DNA of 64,000 nt from Brachionus rotundiformis (lineage: Eukaryota > Rotifera > Eurotatoria > Ploima > Brachionidae), in NCBI GenBank assembly GCA_016802295.1, contig JAESIW010000207.1, forward strand, positions 1,688,032 through 1,752,031, given 5' to 3'. The translations under genes and the position numbers were made by a program. The stretch's first letter is position 1; the number at the start of each line of letters is the position of its first letter. Under the pieces are notes generated by a model that was not told where the DNA came from, searched no databases, and saw only the letters and a program-made list of their open reading frames with translations. Shown piece by piece: positions 21,010 through 33,021 of this stretch.

Positions 21010-21960
21010 ATCTCTTAACTAAAACTATCTTTTAGCATATTAAAATTTTTTTTTGTATATTAAAATGGATTATCAACTAAACAATCGAATATTTTGTCTA
21101 TAAATTTATATCTTTTGCATAAAGTAAAATAATTATTGTTTTAAACTTAAAACTATCAATTTAATTAAAAATTAATAAAAATCTACTGTCTGATTAATTA
21201 TTTGAACTCATAAGCTATTTCTTAGAATGTGAAATCTTATAGGAAAAAAAAATGAAATAGATAATCAGATTTTTTTTCTATTTAAAAAAATATTTTAGAA
21301 TTAAATTGTCTTTGACGAGCCTAAACAGATGACAATTAGGTTATTTGATTAAATTATTTGAAGTTTAAAATTATCTTTAGCTCACGAATTCACACAGGAA
21401 ACAGAAAAATGTAGAAGATAAACAAATTTTTATCTTTTTGTAAAAATTGGATTAAAAAGTTTAATTTTAAATTAACATTTTTGTCCTATTAAGTAAGACA
21501 ATTAGTTTAGGACATTTTTTGAATTATTTAATTATTTTTTAAATTAATGCTTACAATTTAACTGATAAGCTATTTTTAAATTTTATTTTTATTGCTATTA
21601 CACTTAAATTATCTTTTAGCATGTTTTGTCTTATAGAAAATAACTACATCTCTTTATCTGTTTAAAAAATTAAATTTAAAAATTAATAATTTACAATTTT
21701 AATTTTTGTTGTATAAAGTTATACAATTAGATAAGAAATTCGTTTAATTGTCTGATTATTTTTTTAACATAAAGCTTTTAATTTAAACAAAAATTGATAA
21801 TAAGCTACTATTTTTAAATTTAAATTTTATTTCTAAAACCCAAACTATCTTTTAGCATGTTTATCCATAAAGAAAAGAAAATATAAATTCAATATAACTA
21901 CATACTTATCTTTTTATAAAAATTATACAATAAATTGTCAATTTGGTGACCAAAAGCTCA
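21010..21960. repeat. Degenerate ~236-bp tandem repeat
   Basis: The landmark ATCTTTTAGCATG recurs at 21611 and 21847 (236 bp apart), in weaker form at 21373 (238 bp before), and again near 21027 and 21214. Each copy is preceded by GATAAGCTA-type and ACAATTAG-type landmarks in the same order. The copies are old and diverged. Confidence 0.5.
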
Positions 21961-22740
21961 TCATTTCATACAACTTTTACCCCAGACAATGAGATTGAAA
22001 AGCAATTAAAAAATGTGAAAATGTGAAACTTTTTTCAGATAAAAGAATTCAACAAAAAATACTATCTAAAACATTTCCTTATAAACAAATTTTATTGTCA
22101 AAACATAAAAAGAGGAGCCTAAATGGCACCAATAAGCAATTAAGTCTCGAGTGGGTCACTATCTCAACAAATCAAGCTGTGAACAAATTGATCTAACAGT
22201 TTTCTCATGCAATGGACTTGATTAGCAATGAGTAGATCAATGCAAAGCCATTTAGCCTGGCGATCTAATCTCTATAGAAATCGAATCCAATCGATTTTAA
22301 AATGATTTTGTTTTAGATTGAACGCGATATCTTTAAGTATGGATTTCATGCTGTTTTAATTATATACTAAATGAAAATTGGAAATTTAATTGAAATTTTA
22401 ATCTAGCCTAAACAAAGATGGACTAACGGCGCTGTAAAATTATCTTAAGAAAACTTGTCATGAGTGTAATTCAAAACCCGATTCGATTCACTAATCAATC
22501 AAATGGGTAGATTGTCGAGCGCCAACTTTGATATATATTTTATCAAATTTGACCAACTGTTTAATAAAAATGAACTCATCCATAAAATCATTTCTACTTA
22601 AATCTGAGCAAACATCCCTAGGCCAATCTATTCGTGATGTTGCTCTTTTATAAATTCTGTTTATACAAAATGAAATTAATAAACTTATCCTTAAGGAATT
22701 AAATTTTGATTATTATTTTTATTTTTTTAAATTGTAAATT

Positions 22741-22834
22741 AGAGGCTTCAGCTTTTAGTAGCCTCTGGAGCTCTCGGATACAAATGATCTCTTTGATTTA
22801 ATCAAAAACAGATGAAATTAGCTTCCGAGAGCTC
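22741..22834. repeat. Nested inverted-repeat element
   Basis: AGAGGCT (22741-22747) pairs with AGCCTCT (22760-22766). Directly after, GAGCTCTCGGA (22768-22778) pairs perfectly with TCCGAGAGCTC (22824-22834), and the palindrome TTTGATTTAATCAAA sits inside the larger loop. The arms are GC-rich in an AT-rich desert. Confidence 0.6.
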
Positions 22835-24563
22835 GATTAGCTATCAGCTAAATGTGCCAGATAGCTTGTTTGGCCATCTATTTAAATAATAATTTAACCA
22901 AAAAATGGTTTAGGCAATTAATCAAAAATAAATGTTTATCTAACAAATGCACTTGAAAATAAATCATTAACAAAAATGCCAAATGTTCCAAAAATTCCAA
23001 AATTTTTGGCTTAAATATTTAATAGTTAAAAAGCTTTAGTTACAATTTAAAAATACATTTTTATCAGGCTTTAGTAAAAAAGTTTTAAGTATTCGGTTTA
23101 AGTCAAATGCTATTAATTTAAATTTAACCAGAAGCCTAATAGTCGAACAGGTCATTGAATTTTTAAACTAATTTACGAAAGGATTCATCAGATAAATCTA
23201 TTGCCAAGTTTACCTAAAACGGTATTTTATTTTCAAAGTAAAAGGTCAACAAATTATTTCAATAATCTGAATAAGAAAAAAAAACCAACAGACATATTTA
23301 TGTGACCTAAATTTTAAAATTAATTTAAATAGAAATGGACTATTTTAAATATAAATTACGGTATTCTTTTTTTATTCAAAGCTTTATTGCTCAAAAATAT
23401 TTTTTAATTAGAAAAAAAGAGAAATTAAAAAATTTGACAAAATAAAAATAAGAAAAATTCCAATAATTTTGGAACAAGACTGAGAATAAATACCCCATAG
23501 TTAACAAATAAGAAAATATTTAAGTACATAAATTAATTTTGGCAAATTCAGACTGGTTTTAATTTTTATTGCTTTTGGTTGATTAAAAAATAAAATATAC
23601 AAACATTTTAAAATTGAGTCAATTCAAAATTGCGGTCAATCCTAGATTACTATATACTTTAATCAAATATTTTTCATATGCCTTAATTAGAAATACTATT
23701 TCCGTTTTAATCAGATAATAAATAAAAGACATTAAGTCAAGATTTGTTTAACATTTTATTGATTAAATAGAGTTAAATTAACTAGTTTTATTCATTTAAA
23801 AAATTCATTCAATTTAGAACAAACAAGTCTCGACTTTATTTGACCACTTTGTTAATACTATTTAAACATTTTTTAGTGTTGTAAGACTTGGTTAATTTTT
23901 TTACCAAGTTACATCATTATATTTTAATTTTGAACATTTTTTAATCCTTTTATTTTTATACTAATAGCCCTTAAATTGAAAAACTAATCAAAGTCAATAA
24001 AGTTTTTGCAAATAACAAAATGTTTCATGGATTCATTTTTTAATTAAATTTATCTAAGATTATGGTTTTATTTGGGAGAAAAATGAAGCACCAAAACAAT
24101 GTATGACCATAAATTTTAAGAAGGAAAATTATTAATTAAATAATTAAACTAAAATTTAGCATCTTTTAATTAAAAAAAAAAATTTAATTAAAGTATAAAA
24201 TGTATTCATGAAATAAATAATTTGCCATTTAGATTATTTTTGGAAAGTTTTTTCCTATCTAATTTACTTTTTCACTAGTCCTAAATACCAATATTAATTT
24301 GAATAAACAATTTGAATAAATTTAACAAATAAATGTTAAAATTATATTGATGATGTCAGTTTAGAAAATCATGTTTTTAATTAAAAAAGTTTAAAATGAT
24401 AAAAAATAATTTAGTTTTATATTTTTCTAAAGCAAAAATAGTTTTGAAATAAAAAAAAAATACGAAATTACTTGCATTGAAATAAGAGAAAAAAAATTTA
24501 ACATATCTCTAGCTAATAAATATAAATAATATACTCATTAATTCCAAAAATAAATTTTCTCAT

Positions 24564-24570
24564 TATAAAA
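24564..24570 (+). promoter_or_regulatory. Possible TATA box of ZYG11
   Basis: TATAAAA lies 48 bp before the chosen ATG at 24612, the same spacing seen for the GH5 gene and the two small ORFs. Confidence 0.4.
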
Positions 24571-24611
24571 AATTTGTGTCTAAAAATATTGAAAATTTCA
24601 CCCAGGGTCCA

Positions 24612-27561
24612 ATGAACAACGGGTTTTCCCAACAACCACCAACATTGTATTCAGCATGCATTGAATATCTATGCAAAAATATAAAATTCTTTTGCTCACT
24701 ATCTCAATCGGATCCTGTCAGATATTCAAAAAAAAATTTTAACTATCAATTTAAAGACCCATCGATTCGATTCAATCACACAATATCTGAGGACTTGCTG
24801 AAACATCTGTCTGATAGTGACAAGTTGACCAATTCGACTCTTTCGTTATTTGCCAATAAACAAACCAATTTAAGAAAATGTCACATAAAAAATGCTCTAT
24901 TGACCAAAGAGGCCCTCAAAACAGTGCTAAAGAATCACAAAATTAGTGAAATTAGCATCAATAACTTGGTTTGTGATAGCCAAAACCCATCTATCACCAT
25001 AAATGACATAATAGATTGCTTAAATGAATGGTCACTGCAAAATTTATCTCATTTGGACATTTCCCATAACAAATCAATTTTCAATTCAATATTAATCAAT
25101 TTAGATAGTTTAAAAAACTTAACAAAATTAAATGTGAGTTTTACTAGCTTTAACAATCTTTATTTAGACATAGTTTGCCAAGATTTGCTAAATTTAGATT
25201 ACTTGGACATATCGGCCACTAAAGTTAGTGATTTAAGACCTCTAATTAATCTTAAAGAGAAAATAAAGCATTTATACTTGTACAATATGAGAGCTTCGCT
25301 GGATAATGATATTATTGACGTAGTTACCAAATTGGACCAGCTTCAAACGTTGGACCTTTCTTGTGATGTATCGGCAAAAATATTTTCCGATATGACTATG
25401 TCTTTATTTGATGTAAACGAGCTCTTGAATGCGCTAAAAATTGAAAATTTACCAAAGCTTAAGTATTTGGATGTATCTGGTAAAACCAAAATCAAGCAAG
25501 AATCGTTGATGTAGGTTTATATAATATTTATTTTTATTCTAGAATAGAAAATTTTTATTTTTGATTTAAGATCATTTCTAAATGCCTATCCAAGATTGAA
25601 GTTTCTTGGTCTTGCTTTAACCAATGCCAATTCATATGAAATTTTTGATAATTCCTTGGTAGTAACTGGAGAGTCAACTGAGACACAGATATTGTCGACT
25701 TTACAGTCTTATAAAAACCGACCGACCTATCTACAAAAAGCTTTGTACAATTTGTTTGTTATAACTAGGAATTATAAAAATACCAATGTGGAAATTCTCC
25801 AAAACATCAGTGATGTCATGGTGTTACAATTAAAATCGCAGAGTATTCAATTGGCGGCGACTACATGTGTTTACAATTTGATAAAACAAAACATGCATCA
25901 AAAAGTACCATGTATACTCTTGACCAAAATAATAAATACCATAATAAAAGTTATGCTTAGCTTTCCAGATACATTAGTTGTAAATCTTTAATTTTATACA
26001 AAGGACCAGAATAGAATTAAATGAAGAACTTTATTAAGTAATTATTATTAGTAAATATTCGGTCCTTTGGATAATTTTTTTCCTTAAATATTATACGTAT
26101 TTAAAAGCTTCAGAAAAATTGTCTAGTAGTACTTTGTAATGAATCCATGTTGAATAATAGCGTAAGTAACCTTCTTAATTTAATTATATATCCCATAAAG
26201 TTAAAATTAATTTTAATTAAAATTCATTTGTTTTTTAAATTAAGAAAAATTTTTCAGGGTTGAAATAATTTCAAATTACTAAGATAATACTTTAATTATT
26301 GATAAATTTTAGCACATAAACAAAATTAACTTGAATAAATAAAAAAAAATATATATATAATTTTTTTAAAATTTATATATTTAAGATTTTCAATAAACTT
26401 GAATGCATAAAAGCAACTTTGGAATGTTTAAGTAACTTCAAGGACCAAACAACAACTAGTTCTTCAATAGCAATATGCGCCCAAGTGTGTCTAAATGTAA
26501 TATTTTTATATTTACTAAAACACGTCCTCGTCGAGTATTAATTAAAACATTATCTTATCTGCATTCTGCCTTTGTTAGATTGTTTATTTTTTAGGCTGAT
26601 TTGTGCTTAAGGAAACAATTTAAAAAGATAACTGAGCAGAAATATCTTAGGAGTTTGTTGAATACTATTTTGATTCATATGAGAAGATTTGGTCACATCC
26701 ATCATGATGAATCGGTGACACACTCAAGTCTAGACATCATTTTCTATCTATCAGAGGAAAACTTTGATTGGTGTCGTAGTTTTATCACCCTAAATGGCCT
26801 CAATATTTACCAAGAATTGATAGAACTTTTTGAGAGCGACTCAAGCGCTCTTTTCAAAATTTTATGCATGATGGTAAATATCATTTACCAAATATTATGG
26901 TTTTTTTAAATTTTATTTAAAGTACAAACTTTCCGAAATTGCTGAAATTCGATCAATTCTGTTTTCTCATCCGATTTCAAAAGGAATTAAGTATAAAAAA
27001 TTTTGTCACATTTAAAAGTTTGAATTATCTTTTGTCCATAGGCGTTTAATTGAACATGAAGATTTGAATGTAACTTTTTTATCTATGGGTTTTGTGGCTA
27101 ATTTTCTTGGACATATGACCTACTCGCACTGGGACTGGAATTTTATAAAATTTGATGATTTAAAATTCACACTCAAACCACGAATAGTATATTGTTAAAT
27201 TATTTTTAATTGTAATTATAGATAAATTAATAATTAAGGATTTTGTTAAATTAAATTGGAAAAGTAGTCTCAGTATGATACCGGAATACAAACAGTTTTC
27301 TTTTGACTATTTACTTAAGTTAACACGTATGAATGACGAGCCATTTACTCAAATTTGGTCTATCTGGGCTCTGAATGTCTATTTTTTGATTAATCGTAAT
27401 CTTTTATTTTAAATTTTTTATATAAAATTTATTTAGAAAAATTTTTAGGTGATTTGAACAGAAAATATTCTATCAATTATGTTTTGGTTAATTTGATTAG
27501 TGATAACGAAACATCGCCATTGATCAAAAATTTATGCTCAGATTTGATTAGTTTAAATTAA
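24612..27561 (+). CDS. ZYG11: ZYG11-family substrate receptor of CUL2 ubiquitin ligase
   Basis: ZYG11 proteins recruit targets, including proteins with N-terminal glycine, to a cullin-2 ligase. Nine exons: 24612-25510, 25571 to about 25980, 26108-26161, 26396-26497, 26595-26873, 26923-26990, 27042-27186, 27239-27395 and 27449-27561. The ATG at 24612 gives MNNGFSQQPPTLYSACIEYL, matching the family's VHL-box start. Leucine-rich repeats fill the first exon (LSHLDISHNKSI, LDYLDISATKVSDL, LQTLDLS, LKYLDVSGK). An Armadillo-like C-terminal half follows: LVVTGESTETQIL, LYNLFVITR, IQLAATTCVYNL, LQKNCLVVLCNESML and IWSIWALN. These align in order with human ZYG11B as I know it. The last segments are less conserved. 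Confidence 0.92.
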
Positions 27562-27807
27562 TTTTTTTAAACTTTATTTTAATATATTTAATTAATTTAG
27601 TTTGATTTTTTTGAATATTTTTTATTTTTTAAAATAAATTTTTTTAAATGGAAAAAAGAAAAGACCATAAATTGGTCACACTCCACTTAGTGCTTTAATT
27701 AACACAGTCTTAAATTGGAAAATTATTAGCCCTTTGTTTAAAATAGATCAGCACGATTTTTAATAAAATTTATATTAAATGAAAAAAAATAATTATAAAA
27801 ATTAAGT

Positions 27808-28611
27808 ATGCTTAAGTTTAAGGTTGACCAATTAGACCACATATCAGCTTACGATTATTATAAGTTTTATCTAAAAAATTCAAGAATATACAGTGTAATA
27901 TGGTTACTGATGACTATTTGCTTTACCATATGCTTAATAATTTGCTTTGCATCCTCTGAATGGATCGGCGACACTGAAAAAAGCCCAACTCGAGGCTACT
28001 TTGGTCTATATCATTTTTGTATTCAAAGTCCCATTTCTAGTTCTTATCAATGCTCTGGAACTTGGACCAACTTTTCCACCCTACCCAACAGCTCTGCCAT
28101 CAAGGCTGCATGTTTTTTTGTCGGATTTTCTTGTCTATTGTCTCTGATATGCATAGTTATATTTATTTTTTCAATAGCAATTAAACTAGAAAGGATTATA
28201 CACATTTGTGCTTGGATTCAACTATTTATATGTAATATTTGAATTTAAAATAATAATATTTTAAAATTATTAGTATCAATATGAAGTAATTTGTTTATTT
28301 ATTGGTATATCAATTTTTCCAATTGGCTGGGATGCACCAAAAATACGAACTTTATGTGGAAAAAATTCCGGCCAGCTTAAACTTGGCTCATGTTCAATCA
28401 GATGGGCTTACATACTTACATTTCTTCTTTCTTTTGATCAATTATTTTTGACAATTTTTGCATTTTTGCTTGCCGGAAGACAAGCCAAATATCTTCTGGA
28501 GCATGCTGGTGAAAAACGTGTTCAACTTACAGGTATTTTTTGATATATTTTCAAATTAACAATTTATTAATACTTATCTATCAAACAGATTACACAACCG
28601 ACAGAATTTGA
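27808..28611 (+). CDS. LHFPL: LHFPL-family tetraspan membrane protein
   Basis: Four-helix membrane protein of the lipoma HMGIC fusion partner-like group, relatives of claudins. Members include the hair-cell and GABA-receptor auxiliary subunits. Exons 27808-28231, 28287-28532 and 28589-28611 sum to 693 nt (230 residues), the usual length. Helix 1 is at about residues 30-52, followed by an extracellular loop with EWIGD, FGLYHFC and SYQCSGTW cysteines. Helix 2 is at about 95-120, helix 3 at about 130-155 across intron 1, then the family's PIGWDAPKI...CGKNSGQ...LGSCSIRWAY loop, and helix 4. The second intron ends at the ATGAAG preceding 28287; this choice keeps frame and avoids a stop. Confidence 0.88.
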
Positions 28612-28728
28612 TTTTTTTATATTTTTTTTTCGAATTATTTATTGTATAATAAATTTATCAAATTAAGAATTATTTTTTATTATTTTGAGTATGCTTTATT
28701 TGTTCTCAGAACTTAGATCCTAAAAAAT

Positions 28729-30011
28729 ATGAAAAAATCTAGATTCAAATTGGCCAATGTAATAAAAGCCATATTTACTCGTATTTTAATTTTTGTCCAT
28801 ATAATTTTTTTATTTTTATCTTTTATTTGGAAAATTGAACATTTTGGTCTATTATTTATGTGTATATGTGCAGGCACTACCTTGATTATTCTAGAAGCCG
28901 TCTATACAATTTTGATCAGATGTGGCAACGAGTGGAAGTGGTATGTCCAAGATTAGCTAACAAAATTAATCTTTTTTAAAAATTTTGTTTCAAAAGGGGC
29001 TCGCCTCTCTTATTTATCTATATAGTTTCAGCCTACTTGCCTTGCTTACTTGACTCATATAAACATGATTTTGACCAATCACTGAAAATGGATGAGTTGG
29101 AAAAATCAAATGGCACATCATTTTTGATCAACGACAACCCATTTTCAACAAAATCAATTCGTAGCGCAATCATAGAGATTTTTTTCCTAATTGTCATAAT
29201 TACTAGATGGATCATTCCCAAGGGGAATATAACAATCGAGGAACTTTCAAGACTTCTTTTAATTTATGTGACTTCAATAGCAGATATTTTAGATATGATG
29301 AAAATGATAAAGAGTTTAAATTTTTCTAACTGTAGTGAAGATATTAAAAAAAAGATATTTAATATGTCTTTGGCATGCTTATGGTTCTCCATATCACAGT
29401 TGTCACTTGGTCTCACGGCAAAAAGAAAAGCCAACAATGAAGATAAAAAATTAAAAAAAAACAAAATTGTTAAATTAAAGAATTGTCAAGACTATGGATC
29501 ACAATATTTCCGAAGAGTTCGAAGTTTTTATTCGAATTTTGTCAATAAAATTAAGGAAGTATTTGAAAAAGAAGTTTGGGGTATTATTGCCATGTTAATA
29601 TTTAAAGATGTACCAATATCTATAGTGCGAACTTATGCCTTTGTGGTTAACCCAAAACAGTGTTCGCTGTGGAATCATAGTGTTTTTTTTACACTTAAAA
29701 CTTATCTATTTATCATTATTCATTTAAATCGATGTTATATTGTAATTAAAGAAGAAAGAAAGATTGATAGTTTGGCAAGAAATGAGGCTGATTTGGGGAT
29801 ACCAGTCATAAATCTAGTTTCAGAAAGCAGTCCAACTTCAAGCTTAACACCATGGTCAACTAATTCCTTTAATAAAAATAATTCAACAATTAATTCGGTG
29901 ACATTTTCGCATTTGACCAATTGTTCAAAACAATCAAAAAAATGTATCTTCTTTAAAAACAAAGTTAAACAAGAAGAGTTCAAAAATCTATCTCAAAATT
30001 ATTTAATTTAA
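28729..30011 (+). CDS. TMEM26: TMEM26-like multipass membrane protein
   Basis: Two exons (28729-28940 and 28997-30011) give 408 residues. The family is poorly characterised; vertebrate TMEM26 is a plasma-membrane marker of beige adipocytes. Characteristic stretches are NVIKAIFTRILIF at the start, GNEWKWGSPLLFIYI across the intron, and IITRWIIPKGNITIEELSRL followed by LLIYVTSIADILD. About eight hydrophobic segments are present. The last ~80 residues are a Ser/Thr/Asn-rich cytoplasmic tail without clear motifs. It lies 117 bp downstream of the LHFPL gene on the same strand. The pair could be cotranscribed, but they are unrelated families. Confidence 0.88.
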
Positions 30012-31100
30012 ATTTATTATCAGTATTAAATGATTTTTAAAATAAAAGTTGAAACAAAAAATCAAAATTCTTTATCTCTTAGTCAAATATAAAACAGATT
30101 TAGTTGATTTTTGATAAATTAGATCGAGATATTTGACTTGAAGACATTATAATTAAATAGGATAATGATTTATAAATTAGTTTTAAGTGTTTTTTCTTTT
30201 TCTAATAAAAAAAATATATACATATTGATTTAAAATGTGTGGTTATCATTTTTGTTTAAATTTGTAATTATGCTTTCAATAATTTTCTCTAAGCAATTTT
30301 ATTTTATGTCGGACACTCTGATCCATAGCCTAGATCCACCAGCTTTATTTTTGTGTCAATTTATGATTTATGGTTTTAAAATTTTTATCTAATTCGGTAA
30401 AGAAAATTTTAATCATTAAGTTCATTAAACATAATGATTTATCCAGATCGAGGTTTAATTAGTCTAAGCATTTCGTCTGACTACAAGACAATATCATAAT
30501 CCTCCGAAGATTAATCAAAATAAAAATAATCAACTAAATTTAAGTTAATATTTAAATTAAGTATTTAGAAATAAATTAAGTTATTAAAAAGTGAATTTGA
30601 TCTTATTTTAAAGAGTATTAGCATAAACGATAACTTTTATAAAATTACGGTTAATTATTATTTGATAATCTATTGCATAAGTCATAATTGACTACTTGAG
30701 ATTTCATTAGATCTTAATTTTTATCTCTATGAGGTGTTAATTTAAAAAATAATTCCTTCAACATTTTCAATCAGATATTTAAATGAATTTAAGATAACAA
30801 ACTTGATAAATTGGATTGAAAGCTTGATCACAGTTGGAATTTTTGCTGAGTAAAATCCAATTTACAAATTAAATTTTTTTGAATAAATCATGGATATTTT
30901 ATAATATTAAATTTTTATTTTGTTAATTTTTTAAATAGATAAAAAAATACAATAAATTAATCAGTCATAAGTCAAAATTAAACAAAAAAAAAACATTTAA
31001 TTACACAATTTAGCAAAATAAAAAGATTAAAATAACATAATTTATAAAAAATATATATCGGTAGGTATACAAATATCTCGTTTTATTTAATTATTCTTGA
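30012..31100. other. Convergent intergenic spacer
   Basis: About 1.1 kb between TMEM26 (+) and the Ig-domain gene (-), with both 3' ends facing. It is AT-rich with no coding signal. AATAAA-like signals are present but not informative at this composition. Confidence 0.45.
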
Positions 31101-33021
31101 TTAAACTCGACTACACTTTAAAGCCATAACTATTAATAAAATCAAATTTAAAAAGCATGAAACAACTTTGTTCGATGTGTTATCCATTTTATCTATAATT
31201 AAATTTTGTTTTATTTAATCTAAAAAAAAAATAAATAAATTTACCATATATTAAACTGTTTTTGTTAAATCTAGTGCTAAAATAGCTTTGATTTGAGTTG
31301 GAGCCAAACTTTTCCATGCCATGTCTAGCATCACCTTTTTGTCTAATTGAATACTGTTCGTAAGGGTCTACATTGCCCTGGTCACTTTTAAAAATTGTTA
31401 TCTTGCTCTTTCTGGATCTGAACAGCAATTCTTTGTACTCGTTTAAGTCTACCACTTTTTCCGATTTACCAATGACATTGTTTGCCACACATTTAAACTT
31501 TGCCAAGTCAGGAGAAGTAAAATTTGCGATCTTTAAGTAGGATATCGAGTGATTAGAATGCTTGATGATGTTTCTGTGGTACTTCAGGTCTTTTTCATCA
31601 ATGGGCAAATACTGGCTAACATTGGCACCAAATTTGTACCAGGTAATTGTGCTCTCTGGCTTCGAGTCGACAACACAGCCCAGAACCACTGCATTGGCTG
31701 AGCTGCGACTCAAATGCGGCTGGATTATACTAATTACTGGAACAACTTAATACAATTAATTTATTTTTTTTACCAATAAATAAAAATATAAACTTACAAT
31801 AAACAGTGAGAGTAAATTTTTTACTCACAGATGGCAATATACCATTGCTAGCTACACATTCATATTTATTTTTTTCATATTTGGATAAGTTTCTTATACT
31901 TAAACTTGTTGATTCATGGTTCAAATCTTTAGATCAAATAAAAATTAGAGAAAAAGAATGTTTATTTTTATTATTAGCAGTAAATATTTTTAATTTAATT
32001 ATAAAACAAAAAAAGTTTTCAGCTCTTAGAAGTTCATTCGAATGGAAATAATCTTTAATGAATGGTTAATCCAAATTGATCTATTTTTCTATTTAAATTT
32101 AAATTCCACCATAAAAAAAAGAGTCTTATTAAACAAATGTCTCATATGAACAATTTGAATAGCCTTTTATAAATTAGACATTTAAATTCTATTCAGACTA
32201 AACCTAATTGTATTAAAAAATAAATAAATAAATAAATAAAAATTATTCATCTTTAATTAACTTTAATTAAATGTTAAATAAAAATAATTTTGTTGTATTT
32301 CGGACTAAACTAATCACCTGTTATCATTCCAGTGCTTTCATCTATTTGATACCATCTAATTTTGGGCACCGGTTTACCGGCAGCTGTGCACTTGAGCACC
32401 ACTTCGCCATTCTCAACTCCGGCAATGTTGCTCTCCGATGTTTGACTTTCCACAAAATTGGGCGATTCTTTAAAAATTTAAATTAAAAATAAATTTAAAT
32501 AAATATTTAAAAATTGTACTAGTGACATGTAAATAGATCAAACTGTGAACAAACGGCTCATCTTCATCTGATTTTGTTATACTATTCTGGCACACATACT
32601 CATTTTCGTCATACAATTGTACATTATCAATTTTTAAATTGTAAAAGATAAGATCATTGGCATGAGTTTGCTTGGGTAGTATCTGGTTAGGATCGGGCAA
32701 GAGGAGCTCATCTTCCTTGTGTATGGAGCGCTGGATTATCTCAAATCTGGGATCAGCAGTGATTCGATTGGTGTTAAAGGTGAGGACATTGCCAATTTTA
32801 GCCTGGGTCCAAATGGCACCCGGATTAAAGCTTGAGTTTATTGCACAATTGAGAACCACTGATTCGCCCACTTTGGCAGTGATGTTGATGACAGAAGCTT
32901 GGGTCTCGAGCACTCTGGTAGTTGTTCGAGCGTGTCTAAAGCGCGCTTGACGGTGGTACATCCGTCGCCTGCACTCAGATAATGATACAATAAAGTATAT
33001 TAACAAAATACTGAGCTTCAT
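31101..33021 (-). CDS. GPI-anchored three-Ig adhesion protein (IgLON/lachesin/DIP-like)
   Basis: Neural-type Ig cell-adhesion molecule. The start at 33019-33021 gives a signal peptide, MKLSILLIYFIVSLSEC. Ig1 lies in exon 1 (GESVVLNC, NRITADPRFEI, DENEYVCQ), Ig2 is split over two exons (GEVVLKCTAAGKPVPKIRW, then KYECVASNGILPS), and Ig3 is in the next exon (VVLGCVVDSKPESTITWY, AKFKCVANNVIGKSE). The final exon (stop at 31101-31103) encodes DKMDNTSNKVV and a hydrophobic tail (CFLNLILLIVMALKCSRV), which I read as a GPI signal. All joins are in phase. The I-T-x-D-P-R-F block in Ig1 is shared by lachesin, DIP and IgLON proteins; I cannot say which subgroup. Introns range from about 50 to about 400 bp. 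Confidence 0.85.

Larger units (their letters stand above)
20196..24563. other. 4.4-kb gene desert upstream of the fasciclin gene and ZYG11
   Basis: Divergent spacer between fasciclin (-) and ZYG11 (+). It contains a short CT run (about 20405-20422), a locally GC-richer patch at 20690-20830, a degenerate tandem repeat and a hairpin element (entered separately), and a less AT-biased patch at 22130-22330 that could be regulatory. No gene is supportable. Confidence 0.5.
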
